From Panonychus citri (Eukaryota; Arthropoda; Arachnida; Trombidiformes; Tetranychidae): a stretch of 64,000 bases of DNA. The notes under the pieces are model-generated. The model ran no database searches. It saw only the letters and a program-made list of their open reading frames with translations, and was not told the origin of the DNA. The stretch spans positions 4,535,001 through 4,599,000 of the forward strand of contig NW_026515546.1 in the NCBI RefSeq assembly GCF_014898815.1, given 5' to 3'. Below, in pieces: positions 33,601 to 45,300 of this stretch (positions within the stretch are counted from its first letter, which is position 1; the number at the start of each line of letters is the position of its first letter). The translations under genes and the position numbers were made by a program.

Positions 33601-35450
33601 GTCAACGACTTCGAAGATTCGGTCACTGAACTAGAAACAGTTTCTGGTGATTGGAAAGTTCCAAGCTGAGGTCCAAACATCTTAGGATAATAGTTTTCGA
33701 AGAGATACTTCCAACAGGTTTGTGTTGGAGTTCTTATCTTTACTTGAATTGGAATGCCAAATCTAAGAATTTTGAATACTCTTGTTTCCTGATTACCTAT
33801 TATTGTTACTGATGCACTGTGTATGAAGTTTTGGCCTAAAATTAGGTTATAAGAAGGCTTTTCGAACACAAAAACTCTTATTGCTTCTTCACTGTATGTA
33901 GGATAAACTCTGACGAAAATTTGGGTTACTCCAATGGCCTTAACGGGTTCATTATCGTTGTCGAATCCACGGAACTCATGAGATGATTTGTAGATCAACA
34001 ATCCCAATTCCTTGGCGAGGCTTAATGACATTAATGTTGAACCGGCTCCAGTATCGACAAGGGCGGTAACACTTTTAAGTTTATCATTGTTGAGAACTTC
34101 CAGGTTTAGGAGTGGATCAGGATTCATCTTTTGTTGGGGCGGATTTGAACAAATTGATGAAGTGTTAATCGTTACGGTTTCTTTTTCACCTTCTACTTTC
34201 TTTCTTGTTCTACATTGGTGGATAAGATGACCTTTCTTGCCACAAAAATCACAGATTTTTACTTGCGACGATTGACCTTGGTCTTGAGAGTTTTGTTCTT
34301 GTTGAGGATTCTGATGTCCTGTTCTGGGTTTTTTCTGATTGTTTGATTCATTATTTTGTTCTGAATCGGTACTTCGATTGTTTTTGTTTTGTCTCTGGGT
34401 TGTGTTATAACTTCTCTGGTTATTAAGGGAAAGGATCTGACCATTGTTATACGATTTCATTTTTATAAGTACTGAATCTATTGTTGTGTAATTGAGATTA
34501 CTGGTGAGTTTGGTTTTCAGATCTAAAGGAAGTGAATGTATTATTGCATGAACAATACATTCTTCTGGAATATTAGGAACTTTTAATTCTGCAGCTTTTT
34601 TGATCTTCTCTACGTGCGAAACTGGATCGTTTCCTTTATAAAATTTGAGGTTGAACAAGGTGTGAAGGGCTGAGATCATTTCATGGGTACCTATGTGATT
34701 CTCTCTTAATCTTACACAAACTTGTCGGAAATTTAAATGGGGTTCATCTAGTTGAAGTCTTTTGACTTCATCGTACATCTTTTTAGGGAGATTCAAACAC
34801 AAAATTCTCATCGCGACTGAATCGCCGAACTCGAGAATTTCTAATGTTGATTCTAAACCCTCTAACCATTCATGTAAACTTTCAGTCTCTTTGTATTTCT
34901 TATAAACTTTCAACCAGCTAGATTGGAAATGGAACTGATTCATCGGAGGATAGTCGTGGTTAATTGGAGTAGGGCCTGATATTAAATCTTCATTGGTATC
35001 GATTAGTGTCTCGGGTTCATTTGCTGACTTAACTGGGTTAATCTTATATTCTTGATTACATGACTGAAAGAAAATTTTGATTTGGGGTTCGGTCATTTGA
35101 CCTTTAAGATCTTCATAAGTCAGTGACTTATCTTCACTTTCAAAATACCCAAACTCAATGAGTTTCTTAATGTTAGTATCAGTCATACCATTTGCTCTAA
35201 GAGCTTTCATTTTGTCAGGACAACTAAACCAATCGAAGTTGAATAATTTGGTTGGATTTTTCCTTGGATCATCAGAATCCCCGTAGAACATCATCATTGT
35301 TTGAAGCGCCTCGTTAAATTTTCTGGTTAAATAAGCGTCTTTCGGTATGTTGATGACTCCAACTTCCTTGATGAAACGAATTTTATTTTCTTCTTCTTTA
35401 GTGAATTCACCAATGGTGATTTCTATTGGTCTTCTTGGGTCTATCGGCAT
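30597..35450 (-). CDS. Retroelement gag-pol polyprotein (C-terminus frameshifted)
   Basis: 1617 codons in one frame. Gag occupies about 1-415, with a retrotransposon-gag capsid-like region (about 175-345) and a CCHC zinc knuckle C400-x2-C403-x4-H408-x4-C413. The protease active site is DTGA at 466-469. Reverse transcriptase covers about 765-945 with YIDD at 912-915. RNase H begins near MVDASS (1060). Integrase has an H1341/H1348/C1378/C1381 zinc finger and a D1410, D1469, E1505 triad with 35 residues between the last two. A Lys/Arg-rich patch (KRNRKRRKL, about 647) lies between protease and RT. Gag and pol are fused with no frameshift or stop between them, unlike classical gypsy. The frame ends prematurely inside the integrase C-terminal domain. 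Confidence 0.95.
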   Translation of the reverse strand: MPIDPRRPIEITIGEFTKEEENKIRFIKEVGVINIPKDAYLTRKFNEALQTMMMFYGDSDDPRKNPTKLFNFDWFSCPDKMKALRANGMTDTNIKKLIEFGYFESEDKSLTYEDLKGQMTEPQIKIFFQSCNQEYKINPVKSANEPETLIDTNEDLISGPTPINHDYPPMNQFHFQSSWLKVYKKYKETESLHEWLEGLESTLEILEFGDSVAMRILCLNLPKKMYDEVKRLQLDEPHLNFRQVCVRLRENHIGTHEMISALHTLFNLKFYKGNDPVSHVEKIKKAAELKVPNIPEECIVHAIIHSLPLDLKTKLTSNLNYTTIDSVLIKMKSYNNGQILSLNNQRSYNTTQRQNKNNRSTDSEQNNESNNQKKPRTGHQNPQQEQNSQDQGQSSQVKICDFCGKKGHLIHQCRTRKKVEGEKETVTINTSSICSNPPQQKMNPDPLLNLEVLNNDKLKSVTALVDTGAGSTLMSLSLAKELGLLIYKSSHEFRGFDNDNEPVKAIGVTQIFVRVYPTYSEEAIRVFVFEKPSYNLILGQNFIHSASVTIIGNQETRVFKILRFGIPIQVKIRTPTQTCWKYLFENYYPKMFGPQLGTFQSPETVSSSVTESSKSLTSVSVSSPSESPATCEQSVTVEAPTKDASTKRNRKRRKLSEKTIVNEMERLSSTINIVKETEYCHYIQKRKLDQRKEEFPNEISDLDATLSSAISHDLTPVERKQMENFLQEYKSTFSTHKYDLGKITPDIVNITIDIGLNPIPQCNPYRLGPKMREIMEEKVNELLKNDIIEPSKSRGCSPAFLVPKPDGKSHRLVTSFVELNAICRTRKFPMPNVEDHIQALAGFKYFITIDFSQGFHQIELRPEEREKVAFTTERGIYQYKRLPMGLADSPAYFQEFVNKIFGDLLYKSCLAYIDDVVITGRTFMELLSNAAKVFERIKEIGLKIQPDKCKFGHTEIKFLGHIISGSCVKPDPEKVARLKAFEPPKDVKALQSQLGLFNYLAKFVPNYSTLASNLFELCSKKTGKYKWLSIHQECWTKIKNSLIKDCELSQYDPEKEHKLMVDASSVAVGGMLLQLEDDNWRPVSYFGSKLAKHQLAYTITEKECLAVVVGIKKYQHYLIGKRFIVVSDHHALCSLRKTEFKCTRLHRWANLLAQFKYTIQYEKGETHPADCFSRSNEWKHKKQGKIEEEDFYKYLHCCHEVSPTSNNTLSHRLNSESSENCEMEQIPTQLDEDRIFRVSYVRELVNIINEKIKQPDIMDQYTIDKFILTVSNPELKEKESTIKEEQQKDTNIKRIVKQVKDGELKQKFSLRNDILYRRLKNGKLAIVLPHNMINKIYSSYHEDPIGGHFGLKPTLKKIRSVFWFQNMEEIIANRIRKCSKCIKFKPKTVNHEVKRSMPIPEKPFERIQIDIQGPYHPSKRRNQYLIVAADVLTKFTYAKAYPNQRAKEVIDFCNNLTTFIGIPKVIQTDNGPCFRSDEFKEYLKENVIHHQRSAPYRPQTQGLVERINGIIGQRIKMFADNKKEWDTKVREIIISYNSTPSESLGLSPHELLFNCQPNNPLLNELEISADNDHVDINQLRNQVREKMLNNQEKRLEQQIEKDKPFKPGDIVAKSSST

Positions 35451-35728
35451 GTTTTCGTCTTCGATAGAGTAGTATGATGAAGAGGTTGATGAATTAATAG
35501 TTTATTTGAAGCGTAGAGATGATGGTAAAGTCAAGGACTTTCAAGGTGACCTTTATGAATGATGTGATGATTTGATTCACTAGGTTAAGTTTATTTGGCT
35601 TTTTTTTTTTTGTAACACTTAAGACACAGCACTTAAAGTCAAAGGACTTTATAGGAAGAGGAAAATTTAGCTTTTTGCAGAGAACAATTTGAACAGAAAA
35701 AAAATTTTCACGTTTTTTATGAGATACT

Positions 35729-35742
35729 CGGCATCTCCACCA
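35729..35742 (-). other. Primer binding site, tRNA-Ala type
   Basis: Two nucleotides inside the 5' LTR the element-sense strand reads TGGTGGAGATGCCG. This is the complement of a tRNA 3' end GGCATCTCCACCA, as in eukaryotic tRNA-Ala (UGC/CGC). It would prime minus-strand DNA synthesis. Confidence 0.75.
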
Positions 35743-35744
35743 TT

Positions 35745-36227
35745 TGTTAGGTGTTTCGTTAAGAATACCCAGAGTTAATTTCGGGGCCAAGGCTAACTCA
35801 AACCAAGATCTTTAATAGATCAAGTATCTCAAACCAGAATAAAGTCAAAGACTTTTAAGGTTAACTGACCACATATACAAAGGAGGGCAGAACGTAAAAC
35901 TTATTAATTCAAATGTAAATTTAATAACACAAAGGGTAAATGAGAACAGAATTGAGACTGAATTAAGGTGATAATTGTAACAGTAATTAAGGAAAATAAA
36001 GGTAATTATAATTGTAAGGAAAATGAGTAAATATAATAGAAAGGGCAAGTGACAAGTAAGACTTGTGGGTGAGTAACTACTGACTTGTGTTAAGAGAATA
36101 GAATTTGTTTATATTCTATTCTAAAATGGCAGTTGAGAGCGAAATTTAAAATGATTAACCAATGAATTTTAAATGAGATAAATAAAGAGAGGGGTCGAAA
36201 ACAGTCAATGACTGTACATCCCTTACA
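35745..36227 (-). repeat. 5' LTR of the retroelement
   Basis: 483 bp, almost identical to the other LTR; differences are scattered substitutions and 1-2 nt indels. It should supply the promoter for the genomic RNA on the minus strand. Confidence 0.95.
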
Positions 36228-36231
36228 ATAC
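36228..36231. repeat. Target-site duplication, right copy (ATAC)
   Basis: Direct repeat of the 4 bp found left of the element at 26975-26978. Confidence 0.75.
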
Positions 36232-39200
36232 ATAAAATAATGCTAATTATAATTGTCAGGATGAAACAAAATGTTAATTGTGACAATCATCAATTATTAT
36301 TATTAGAAAAGGATGGAAAAGTTTAATTGTTGGTTAAGGTGAATAGTTAATTATGATTATGATTAAGATTTAAATTGGGAAAGTAAATTAAAGTCAAGTC
36401 CAAGTTTGAAAGTTTATTTTTTCACCGTTTTTTTTATATATTAATAGCAATTAATAAGTGACAATGACAATCTAAATTTAAATTGTTGGTGTTTAATCAT
36501 AATCTCACCATTCTCATTATCAATCTAATCAACAATTTGATCATCATCATCATCCTCATCCTCATGTACAAGTGAAATTGGCCTAATTTATGATCTTGTT
36601 TCCATCCTCATCAAATTACGTTGATTATAATCACAATTTAACAAAATGAGTAAATTGTTACAATTAGTTGTTTACAATCAATGATTAGAATTGGAAATTA
36701 AGTAAGAAAAATGTATTTCCATTCAAATAGAGTCTGTCAATTATGATTAACTTTACAATTATTAACAACAATCAAGGCAATTTATTTATACACTTTGATT
36801 CAGTGTCAACGATTCATCTGAAATAATCAACAATTAACTAATCAAATTGATGAAACCAAAGTTTTTCCTGTAATCAGTAAAGTTTAAATTTAAATTTTCC
36901 AGGTGATTAAAGTTTTTAAATTTACCTGGTGAAAGTGAATTTAATTGTGATAATTATGATGACAATTACAACAAGATAATTAGACTAAATTAAAAGGCTA
37001 ATTTTACCATGACAATTTATAAATTGTCCTTTAATGTAAATCAAAAGTGATTACGGTTTAACCAATGGACTGAATATATATTTATAAAGTTTTGATTGTC
37101 TCAAACTAACCAACAATTAACATTAATTACTGATCATTAAGTGTCTGGTCAATTTGATTGTTTAATGTTTTCTTTATATAAAGAAGCAGAAAAAAAAGTT
37201 AATTGTGTTTTATTGTTTTCCATTTATAAATCTCATAGAGTAAATTAAAAGCTAAATTGTTACCCGATTGTTATAATTACAATTACCTGGAAACTTTGAT
37301 TAGCCATAAATTGTGCAAACAATTTAAATTATTATAATGAATTGAAAGATTGAAATGAAAAGTTAACTAACTAAAGTGCCATCATGTTGATGATGAAAAC
37401 AGTAACATGTTGATTGTTTCAAAGCAATTAACTAATTATTGCCAAGCAAATTCTCACATTTTACAATTTAAAAGTTAATCATCATCATCATTAGATAACA
37501 ATTTGATTGTATATCAAGAAAATTAAACACCCGGAGGCTTGATTATAATCGTTTTCGTTGATTCTTAAAATAACGAACGGTATTAAAGGTTAAGGCCACT
37601 TTTCCAAGTAAAGGGTCAGTCGGATAAAAGCTGAAAAGTTCATCGACACAGTTAATTCAGTAGCGATAATTATTTAACAAGTAATCAAATAATATCACAA
37701 TTATCTTAATAATAATCTAATTCTTGAACCTTGTCTCGAATCCTCGATAACTTTTTTTTTCTTCTCGTTCTAATCTCAATCAACCTCGAAATTTTTGCCT
37801 TTCCATTTTTACAATTTAACTAAATCAACTTAATTAATTAGTGGAACAGTTAATTGATTATTCAATCTTAATGATGTTGTCCCTTGTTTCCTCCAACCCT
37901 TTTAATTGTCATGTAAATCAATTAAGTTAATCATTCCTGTGATTACCTAATCAATTGGAACAAAAGATTCAAAGGTGAAATTAAATTTTAGTCTCTCTCT
38001 CTCAATTCAATTGACCTCAATTTCAATTCAATTGATTAATTGATTAATTGGTTCTTATTAATAATCTAATTTGCATGTGAACAATTAAAAACTGTGCCAA
38101 CCAGCAAGTAATTAGCAAAAAAAAAACACGTGCAACAAGTTGAATTAAACAATTAAATTAAAGTGAATCAAGTTGATAACTAAGTGTATAGTAAATAAGG
38201 TGGACAATTAGTTAATCAAGTGGACAAATTTGATGAATGAAAACTATTGATTAAATTTTCATAGTAAATTCATTGAATTTATGAAGGAAAAAAAGTTCAT
38301 CATGAGAAATGAGAAAGTTAAATGTTAGTTGAATTTGGGAATAGATTAAAAATTTTGAATGGAAAGTGATAAAAGAGAGATGAAGATGAAGATAAAGAGA
38401 TGATGAATAAATGATTCAGATGAAATTGAGGTAAATTAATCAGGGAGATTATTATTATCATGATTAGAATGAAACAAGAAAAAGGTAAAAATCGGCCTCA
38501 TGTGAAGGTAAAGATAACTGTTTACCCAGTTAAACTTGATTCTGTTGATCCCGTTGATTGTTGATGATGATCAACAACAGAAAACAGCAGCAAAAGCATC
38601 TCTCTCTCTCTCTCTCATCATCATCATCTTTTTAATGCCGTGACACAATATCGCCAAAAGTGAGGTTAACGTTTGAAAGTAGGTCTTCAAAAAGATGAGT
38701 CCACGAAGATGATGCAGGAGAGAGAGAGAGAGAAGGGACTAAATGGACTTATGAAGGAAGATGATGAAGATGAGGATGAAAATGATGATGATGAGGGAGA
38801 GAGAGTTGAATGATGATGATTCTATTTTAAGTTAACCCAAAGTCAATACGAAGGTAACATCCTTCTAGATTTAATATCACTTTTTGTCCATTCAGTTTGA
38901 ACTAATCCATCGTTCAGTTAAGATGAAACTTTTTCATGATCAATTTTCTTGATTCAGTTTGAAACTTTTGTTTCCATCAACCTGATCAACTTTGATTAAC
39001 TTGTGATTTTGTATAACCATCACTCTCCATCATCATTATCATCATCATCTTAATCATCAATGTATCGTCAATATTAAACAATCTGGTCAGTGTTAGGGAA
39101 TGAGTGTCCAGTCATTTTGATTTTTGTGTTTAGATCCAGTGTTATTGGATTAAAGTCCTTTGATTGTTTGTCCATTGGCTTAGGATAAGTGTTAAGCTAA

Positions 39201-39326
39201 TCAATTGTCACAAGAAATACACTTAATCATTGATTAAAAGCAAAAGAGGATTAATTACTTTTCTAATTGCTGCTCTTATCATTATTTACACTTGGAACAT
39301 TTTTTTTCTCAAAATAATCAAAAAAA
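36232..39326. other. Intergenic region
   Basis: No gene seen. AT-rich with (CT)n at about 38597-38616, (GA)n near 38720 and ATGATG runs near 38760-38820. GGATAAAAGCTG near 37623 is a TATA-like sequence that could mark a start site for the downstream gene, but this is weak. Confidence 0.45.
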
Positions 39327-42300
39327 ATGCCTCGACCGTCAAATCTACTTACAGAGGGAAGCTGTGGTCGTAGTCATGGTCATCATGGTCATCATTCACA
39401 AATAAGAAGTCATCATCATCAACCTCGACATCATCATCACCGTGGACGGTCACCATCATCAGCGACTGGACGATCAACACCCGGCTCAGAATCTTCAAAT
39501 GAACAAGCCAAAACAAGGATGAGATGGATACTCTCATTGGGACTACTTTTACCTGCACTTGCAGCGATCATAGGTAAGCCTAATTATCATGCTAATCAGC
39601 AGCAATTTAATCGCAATTTAACATTAAATTCAGTTGGTCAATTGTTGGTAAAAGGTTGTGACCTTAATTGCCAATTTCCTGTCTATCGATTGTGATTTAT
39701 TTATTTAAAGAGAGAGAGAGAAATGAAGATGAAGGAGGAGAAATCAACATAATCATACAACAATTTAAAGTGAATTTATTTTTGTTTTTACTCTTTATTA
39801 TCACTACCATTATTGTTGTCCGTTGATTGTTGTTGATTACGTTTCTTTAATCCCATTGAGTGTTAATCAAGCAGCAAAAAAATCACCACTAAAAATACAA
39901 TTGACAGACTGTACACACTTTCACATTACTGATGATTGGAAATCAACAATCAAATTAAATTATTACTGTTACAAAAATTGATCAATCAGATTAAGAGATA
40001 AAGACTAAAAGATGAAAAAAAACAATCTTAACTGTTGACAATCAATTATCAGGTTGATTGGTGGATTAATAATGAAAATATTATTATTATTATAAAAGAT
40101 TAACAATTAGAAAAGTTTAAAATTTTTTGGTAATAATTTAAATTGATTTCATTTCATTTGTTTTCTGGCTAATTAATTAATCTTTTGATCACAATTAGGT
40201 GTCGTAGCTTGGGCTGTAAGTGCTGAGGTTGTTATGGGAGCAAGAAGGGAATCAGCATTTAAATTATCTGGTCCATCACGATTTCATTCAGTAAGTAATC
40301 AACTAATCGAGTAATCAAATTTTCACTAATCAAATTTGGATTAAAATGATTTTCTTTCCCGCAAACTAAATTGTTACATAACTTTCCGATAACAATTAAC
40401 TTGGATTGTTGATGATTCCCAAGATATATGAATATTTATCCACCGAGCTAAATGTTTACAATCAACTAATTGAAGCCATAATTAGCAATACAAACTGTAT
40501 GAGAAAAATGATTCTAATCAAGATCTTATTATCTTAACTGTTGTTGTTATTTTCCAAACAATTACTGACCATTGACCAGCAATTAACACTTTTAGTTAAC
40601 AAAGTTTAAGTTTTTAACACTTAAATTGTTTGTGTATCATTTTATATTCAATTGGTGACAACAATTGAAATCCAATAGGTGTGATAGTAAGAGTTAATTG
40701 TCCAAGATTAATAAAGGAGTAGAAAAGCAAAGTGTAATGGTCAGTCTAACCATTGACCAGCTCAAAAAGATTTACATTAACTACTCGAACTTGAAATAGA
40801 AATCGTTTGTTTTTAGAAACTTTTTTTCACTTTTTTTTCCAGGTCAAGTTTAGCCGTTTACCTTTAGCCGTCGCTATCTATTTATTTATCATTATTATAA
40901 ATAACGATATAAATATAATTGTAATCAACTAATCATCATGATGATGATGATGAAAATACAACAACAATAATAATAGTATTAATATAAAGATACTGGTTTT
41001 TAGTGGTCACCCTAAAGGTTTCACCTTTTTTAGCTTTACTTTTTCATTCCGTTCCCAATTAACCTTAAGATTAAATATTTTATCGGGTTAGGGATGAGTT
41101 GAGATACATTTTCATGATGATATCATGAATTTCAACCCCTGAATCCAGAATCGCTGAGTAACCATCATGATAACGGTTAATTTGCTATTCTTGGTCAATG
41201 AACGTTCACTTTTTTTTTCAATATTATTCTGGAGGCTAAGGTCAATTCAGAATATGAATTAACAATCAATTGATAGATTAAGTTTATTAATATAATAATC
41301 ATTCAGATATTAATGATAAGTGAATAGCAAATGTTTAACTATACTGACCACAACTTTGATTAATCAATGACCCTTTCCCAAAGGTATCAAATATCAAATC
41401 AACAGTTAACAAATTGTTAATATTGATTATGATTAACAATAATGATCGTTTTTCAATATATTATTTTTGCTGATTAAATTGTTGATTGAAAAACTTTTTT
41501 GTTTGGTCACTTGAAAATAGGACTATCACAATCAGTTGATTGATATTGATTAGTTTTAAATATTACCTTTAATTGTTAACAATCAAATAAATATAAATTA
41601 TCATCATGATTGTGTTATTGTAATATAATGATGATAAGATGATTATAATTATGCAAAAGCAATTTATCTAATCACAATTAGTTTTTATTTTCTCTCAAAT
41701 TGAATCTTTTTTTTTATGGCGATTTATCAAACTGACCAATCTAATTATTATTTATATACACAATCATTTAATTATCATGTTGATTATTACCAAGACCTGT
41801 AATTGTTAATGATAATAATCAAGATTCAGGTCACAATAATAAGGTAAAGTTTATATTTATACGATTAATATAATAATTAGGCCAAAATCATTTCTCTCTC
41901 TTGTTTTCACCTTCAATAATTGAACCCAATTGAACCCTTGATTTGATTTAATCATGATAATAATCATCAGTAAAGGGCTGACATTAGTTAATTTAATCAT
42001 CAACAATCCGATTAAGATGAAGAAATTAATTGATTGACAATTTGATCGAAACTTGATCAATAATAAAGTGAAATCAAACATGATTAACTTTTAGATTTTC
42101 ATTTTGTTTTTTTCTTGTTCCACATCATCAGAATGGTCATCATGATGAATTTGCTATTGACCGATTGGACCTTAAACCAGGTGAAGCTAAGAATCGTATA
42201 TCATCATCATCATCAGCATCCTCATCATCTTCATCACCCTCATCTTCACCCTCATCTTCATCAATCTCATCAACAGCTCATCGTAATGGGATGAGCAAAG

Positions 42301-45300
42301 AGTCCAGAATTACTGAATCAAAATTGGACGATTTGAATCAATCAAGTCAATTTAAATCATCAAAGGTTGATGATAATCGCAATGCCAATGTTTACTTTCT
42401 TGCAGGTAAGTTAATTACAATTAGAGAGTTAAATTAAGTCAACAATTACAAAGAGACGATGATAACCATCATCATCTTATTGATTGGATCATTAGTTAAT
42501 TGTTGGAAAGGTGAAAGCGATTTTGATTGTTATTTCGCTCTGCTTAATTTTTTTTTCTCTCACTCTATCAATATGAATTGCTCATTGTTGAAATATCTTC
42601 ACAATTGAACTGATTCACTCTCTCTCTCTCTCTCCTTTTCGCAATCAGTTAATCATTATTATCATCAAATTGAACAATTTAACTTTTTTTTTCTCACACA
42701 TAATGTTATCCATATAAATGGCAATCAAATTGAAAGTCAATTGGTGAAAAAAAAAGTAAACGGGAAAATCAATATGATTTAGATATTGTTAGAAAGTTAG
42801 AAAGTCAAAGTTAATCACAATTAAGTTAACAGATGACATTTGACAGTTAATAATAGTCAATTGTGAATCAATTGACTTACACAATTAAGATACTTTCATT
42901 GACTTTGACAAGGTATTTGTGTCCATTGTTTGATTAGATTATTACAATCAGTTGATTTTACAATTGAACATCCAAATTGAGACTAACAATGATTAACATT
43001 AGAGTTAATTAGTTGATTTAAGATATTTACTAGTCAATGATAATCAAATTTAGCTATTTGTTAACTGGCTGCAACTAATTGAAACTAATTAACGGTATAA
43101 CGGTAAATCTTTCATTACAATTTACTTACCTGAAAATTAATCAGTTAGACTCAAGTTTGAAATGATTAAGGAGCAATAAGGAGGCCAAAGGGTGTGTCAT
43201 TGTCATCATCACCTTAATTGTTAATTTCTATCTTGTTTATAAGATTAGTCTTCATCTTTAATCATCATTATCATTTACTCGTTAATCCATTGGAACGGTT
43301 CAATAGTCGATCGCTCGTGCAAACTCATTCTTTCCGTTTCAACTCTTCAGAATTTTTTTCATCATCATCATCATCATCATCTCTTTCTTTACCTTTTCTT
43401 TGTCATCATCATCATGATAATCATCATCTTTGATTGAAGATAAATTCGTTTTGCATGATCAGTGAGCTGAGAAAAAATTAATTTCAATATTTTCATTTGC
43501 TTACAATTAACAATTTGCCATGTTGTTAGAAAGTAAGAGCTTCGATATTTTCATTAGCTTTTTATTAACTTAGTGGTTAACTTAATCATAACAATTAACT
43601 GGGTGATCAAGAATCTTGAATGATCTTTTTTTTCAATTGGTTTAGTAATCGATTTACCATTTATGTTAATTGTTGCGATTTGATTATCGTTAGATGACAA
43701 TTAATGCAAAATAATGATGATTTAAGAGCTGATCAATTGTGGTTCAGTTTGTTTGCTTACTAATTGTGATTCATTTTTGAAAGTTTAATCAACTCTGGTT
43801 TGGACAATTAAAATGTAGAAATGTTGATATGGTTGATATTTTGAACAATTTGGTTAATTGTTATTTTTTTATTCTCATTTTTAATTATATCTAAAGGTTT
43901 GGAATCACTAAACTCTGAAGCAAGGCCAAGTTTCGCTGGTTATCGTTCACCGGGTGAACCAAATAATAGTGGTAATAGTAAGAAAAGCGCAGGGGCTCGA
44001 GTTGCCGAAGTGATCGATCGATTGGTCCAGCAGAGGAAGAGCGAAGGGTCATCTCCACATATCGTCGTAGTTGCACCTTTGTCCGATAAATCGAAAAAAG
44101 GTTCAGGCTCTGCTCAAACAACGACTTCTAAGCCAACCACTTCAACGACCACCACAACCACTCCACCGCCAAGGAATCGTTACAACGATGAGACTGGAGC
44201 ATTTTCTCGAGATGCTGACACCTTATTAGCCGCTGCTCATCTTTTAGCTCGTCATTCGACTGCATCGAAAAGATCAGATGACGAGAAGGGAATTTTCTCA
44301 ATCGAAACAAGTTCCAGTGACGAAAAGCCTGGCTTTGAATCGGCTAATTTAATCGCAAGCACTTCTACCGCTGGTCAATCGGCAGAAAGTGCCGATAGTA
44401 CTGCCAAGGAAACTGGTACTGGACAAAGTGGTACAACAAATGTTGGTGCTAATGTTAATCCAAGTGTCAATTATCATTACAACAGTGCGGGGATTAATAA
44501 ACATGCATCTTACGAGCGACAATTAAATGGTCAAGCTCATCATGGCGGACGAATGATGGCCTCATCAACTCAACATCTTCCAGTTTATGTCGTTTCAAAT
44601 CGTATGGGACATGGACCCATGCAAGGTCATTACAGATCAGGTCCATCACATCAACACCAACAAGGTCAACATCATCAGCAAATGATGGCAGCGGCAAGTC
44701 AACAGAATCCAACTTATGTATCTTCATATGGTCATCAACAATATCAAGGTTATCAGGGTGACCACCAAGGACAAGCATCGTCCCTCCATCATCATGGTCA
44801 TCCCCATGGTCACCTTCAAGTACCTCAAGGAGTTCAACAGCAACAAGCACAACAACAACAACAACAACCTGGTACTCAGGGTTACCAAATGAATCACCTT
44901 GGACAACAACAGCAACAACAAGGACCCAATGGTCAACAAGTTGGACGCGATTACCAAATGGCCGCTGAAAGTTTCCCTCGTCCCTCATTCATCAACAACA
45001 GAGATTCATATGTAGCCCAAGAAAGTGCACCGCTCCTTGATTTCCATGCCTCACAAGTTCCTGAAGAATCAGGGGGTTACCAAGAATCTACACCACAAAA
45101 GGGATTAACCTTCCACTTTGGCGGTGGTCCAATGGGCGGCGGTGGTCAAGTAATGACCAGTCCATTGGGTATATTTAAAACTCTCCTACTTCCCTTATTA
45201 CCCAAACCGCGAGTCAACTTAAATGGTAAAGTTGTTTTCGGCGTCGTCCTAGAAAAGGGTGTCGGCTACGGTAAACAAAAGAAACACCATCCACCGCCAC

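Larger units (their letters stand above)
27517..35651. repeat. Dispersed array of AAGTC-N3-GACTT palindromes (internal part)
   Basis: Nineteen internal sites with AGTC and GACT facing across 3-5 nt, starting near 27517, 28632, 29127, 29451, 29642, 29993, 30047, 30093, 30418, 31094, 31809, 31837, 33015, 33540, 33598, 34753, 35115, 35527 and 35634. Two more lie in each LTR. Outer arms vary but remain self-complementary, e.g. ATTAAGTC/GACTTAAT (31809), TTGAAGTC/GACTTCAA (29451), AACAGTC/GACTGTT (33540) and ATAAGTC/GACTTAT (35115). A looser site (6-nt centre) is at 32462. They occur in leader, spacer and coding sequence alike, in different reading frames. As RNA each can form a small hairpin; as DNA each is a dyad-symmetric site. 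Confidence 0.85.
26979..36227 (-). mobile_element. Nearly intact Ty3/gypsy-type LTR retrotransposon with an extra exonuclease ORF
   Basis: A 9.25-kb element read on the minus strand. Order in element sense: LTR (36227-35745), tRNA-Ala primer site, 280-nt leader, fused gag-pol (35450-30597 plus an out-of-frame end to 30431), 440-nt spacer, 832-codon third ORF (29989-27491), short purine-poor 3' segment, LTR (27459-26979). LTRs start TG and end CA and differ at only about eight positions in 482, so the insertion is recent. The flanking ATAC is duplicated. Pol order is protease, reverse transcriptase, RNase H, integrase, as in Ty3/gypsy (Metaviridae). No classical polypurine tract precedes the 3' LTR; GTCCTGGGGATC is the nearest candidate. 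The third ORF is not an env. The element is studded with AAGTC-N3-GACTT palindromes. Confidence 0.95.

Noticed and set aside
44494..44988. 164-codon minus-strand frame opposite exon 4 of the membrane protein
   Set aside because: Antisense reading of CAA/CAT-rich codons; the plus strand has matching splice sites and the intact gene.
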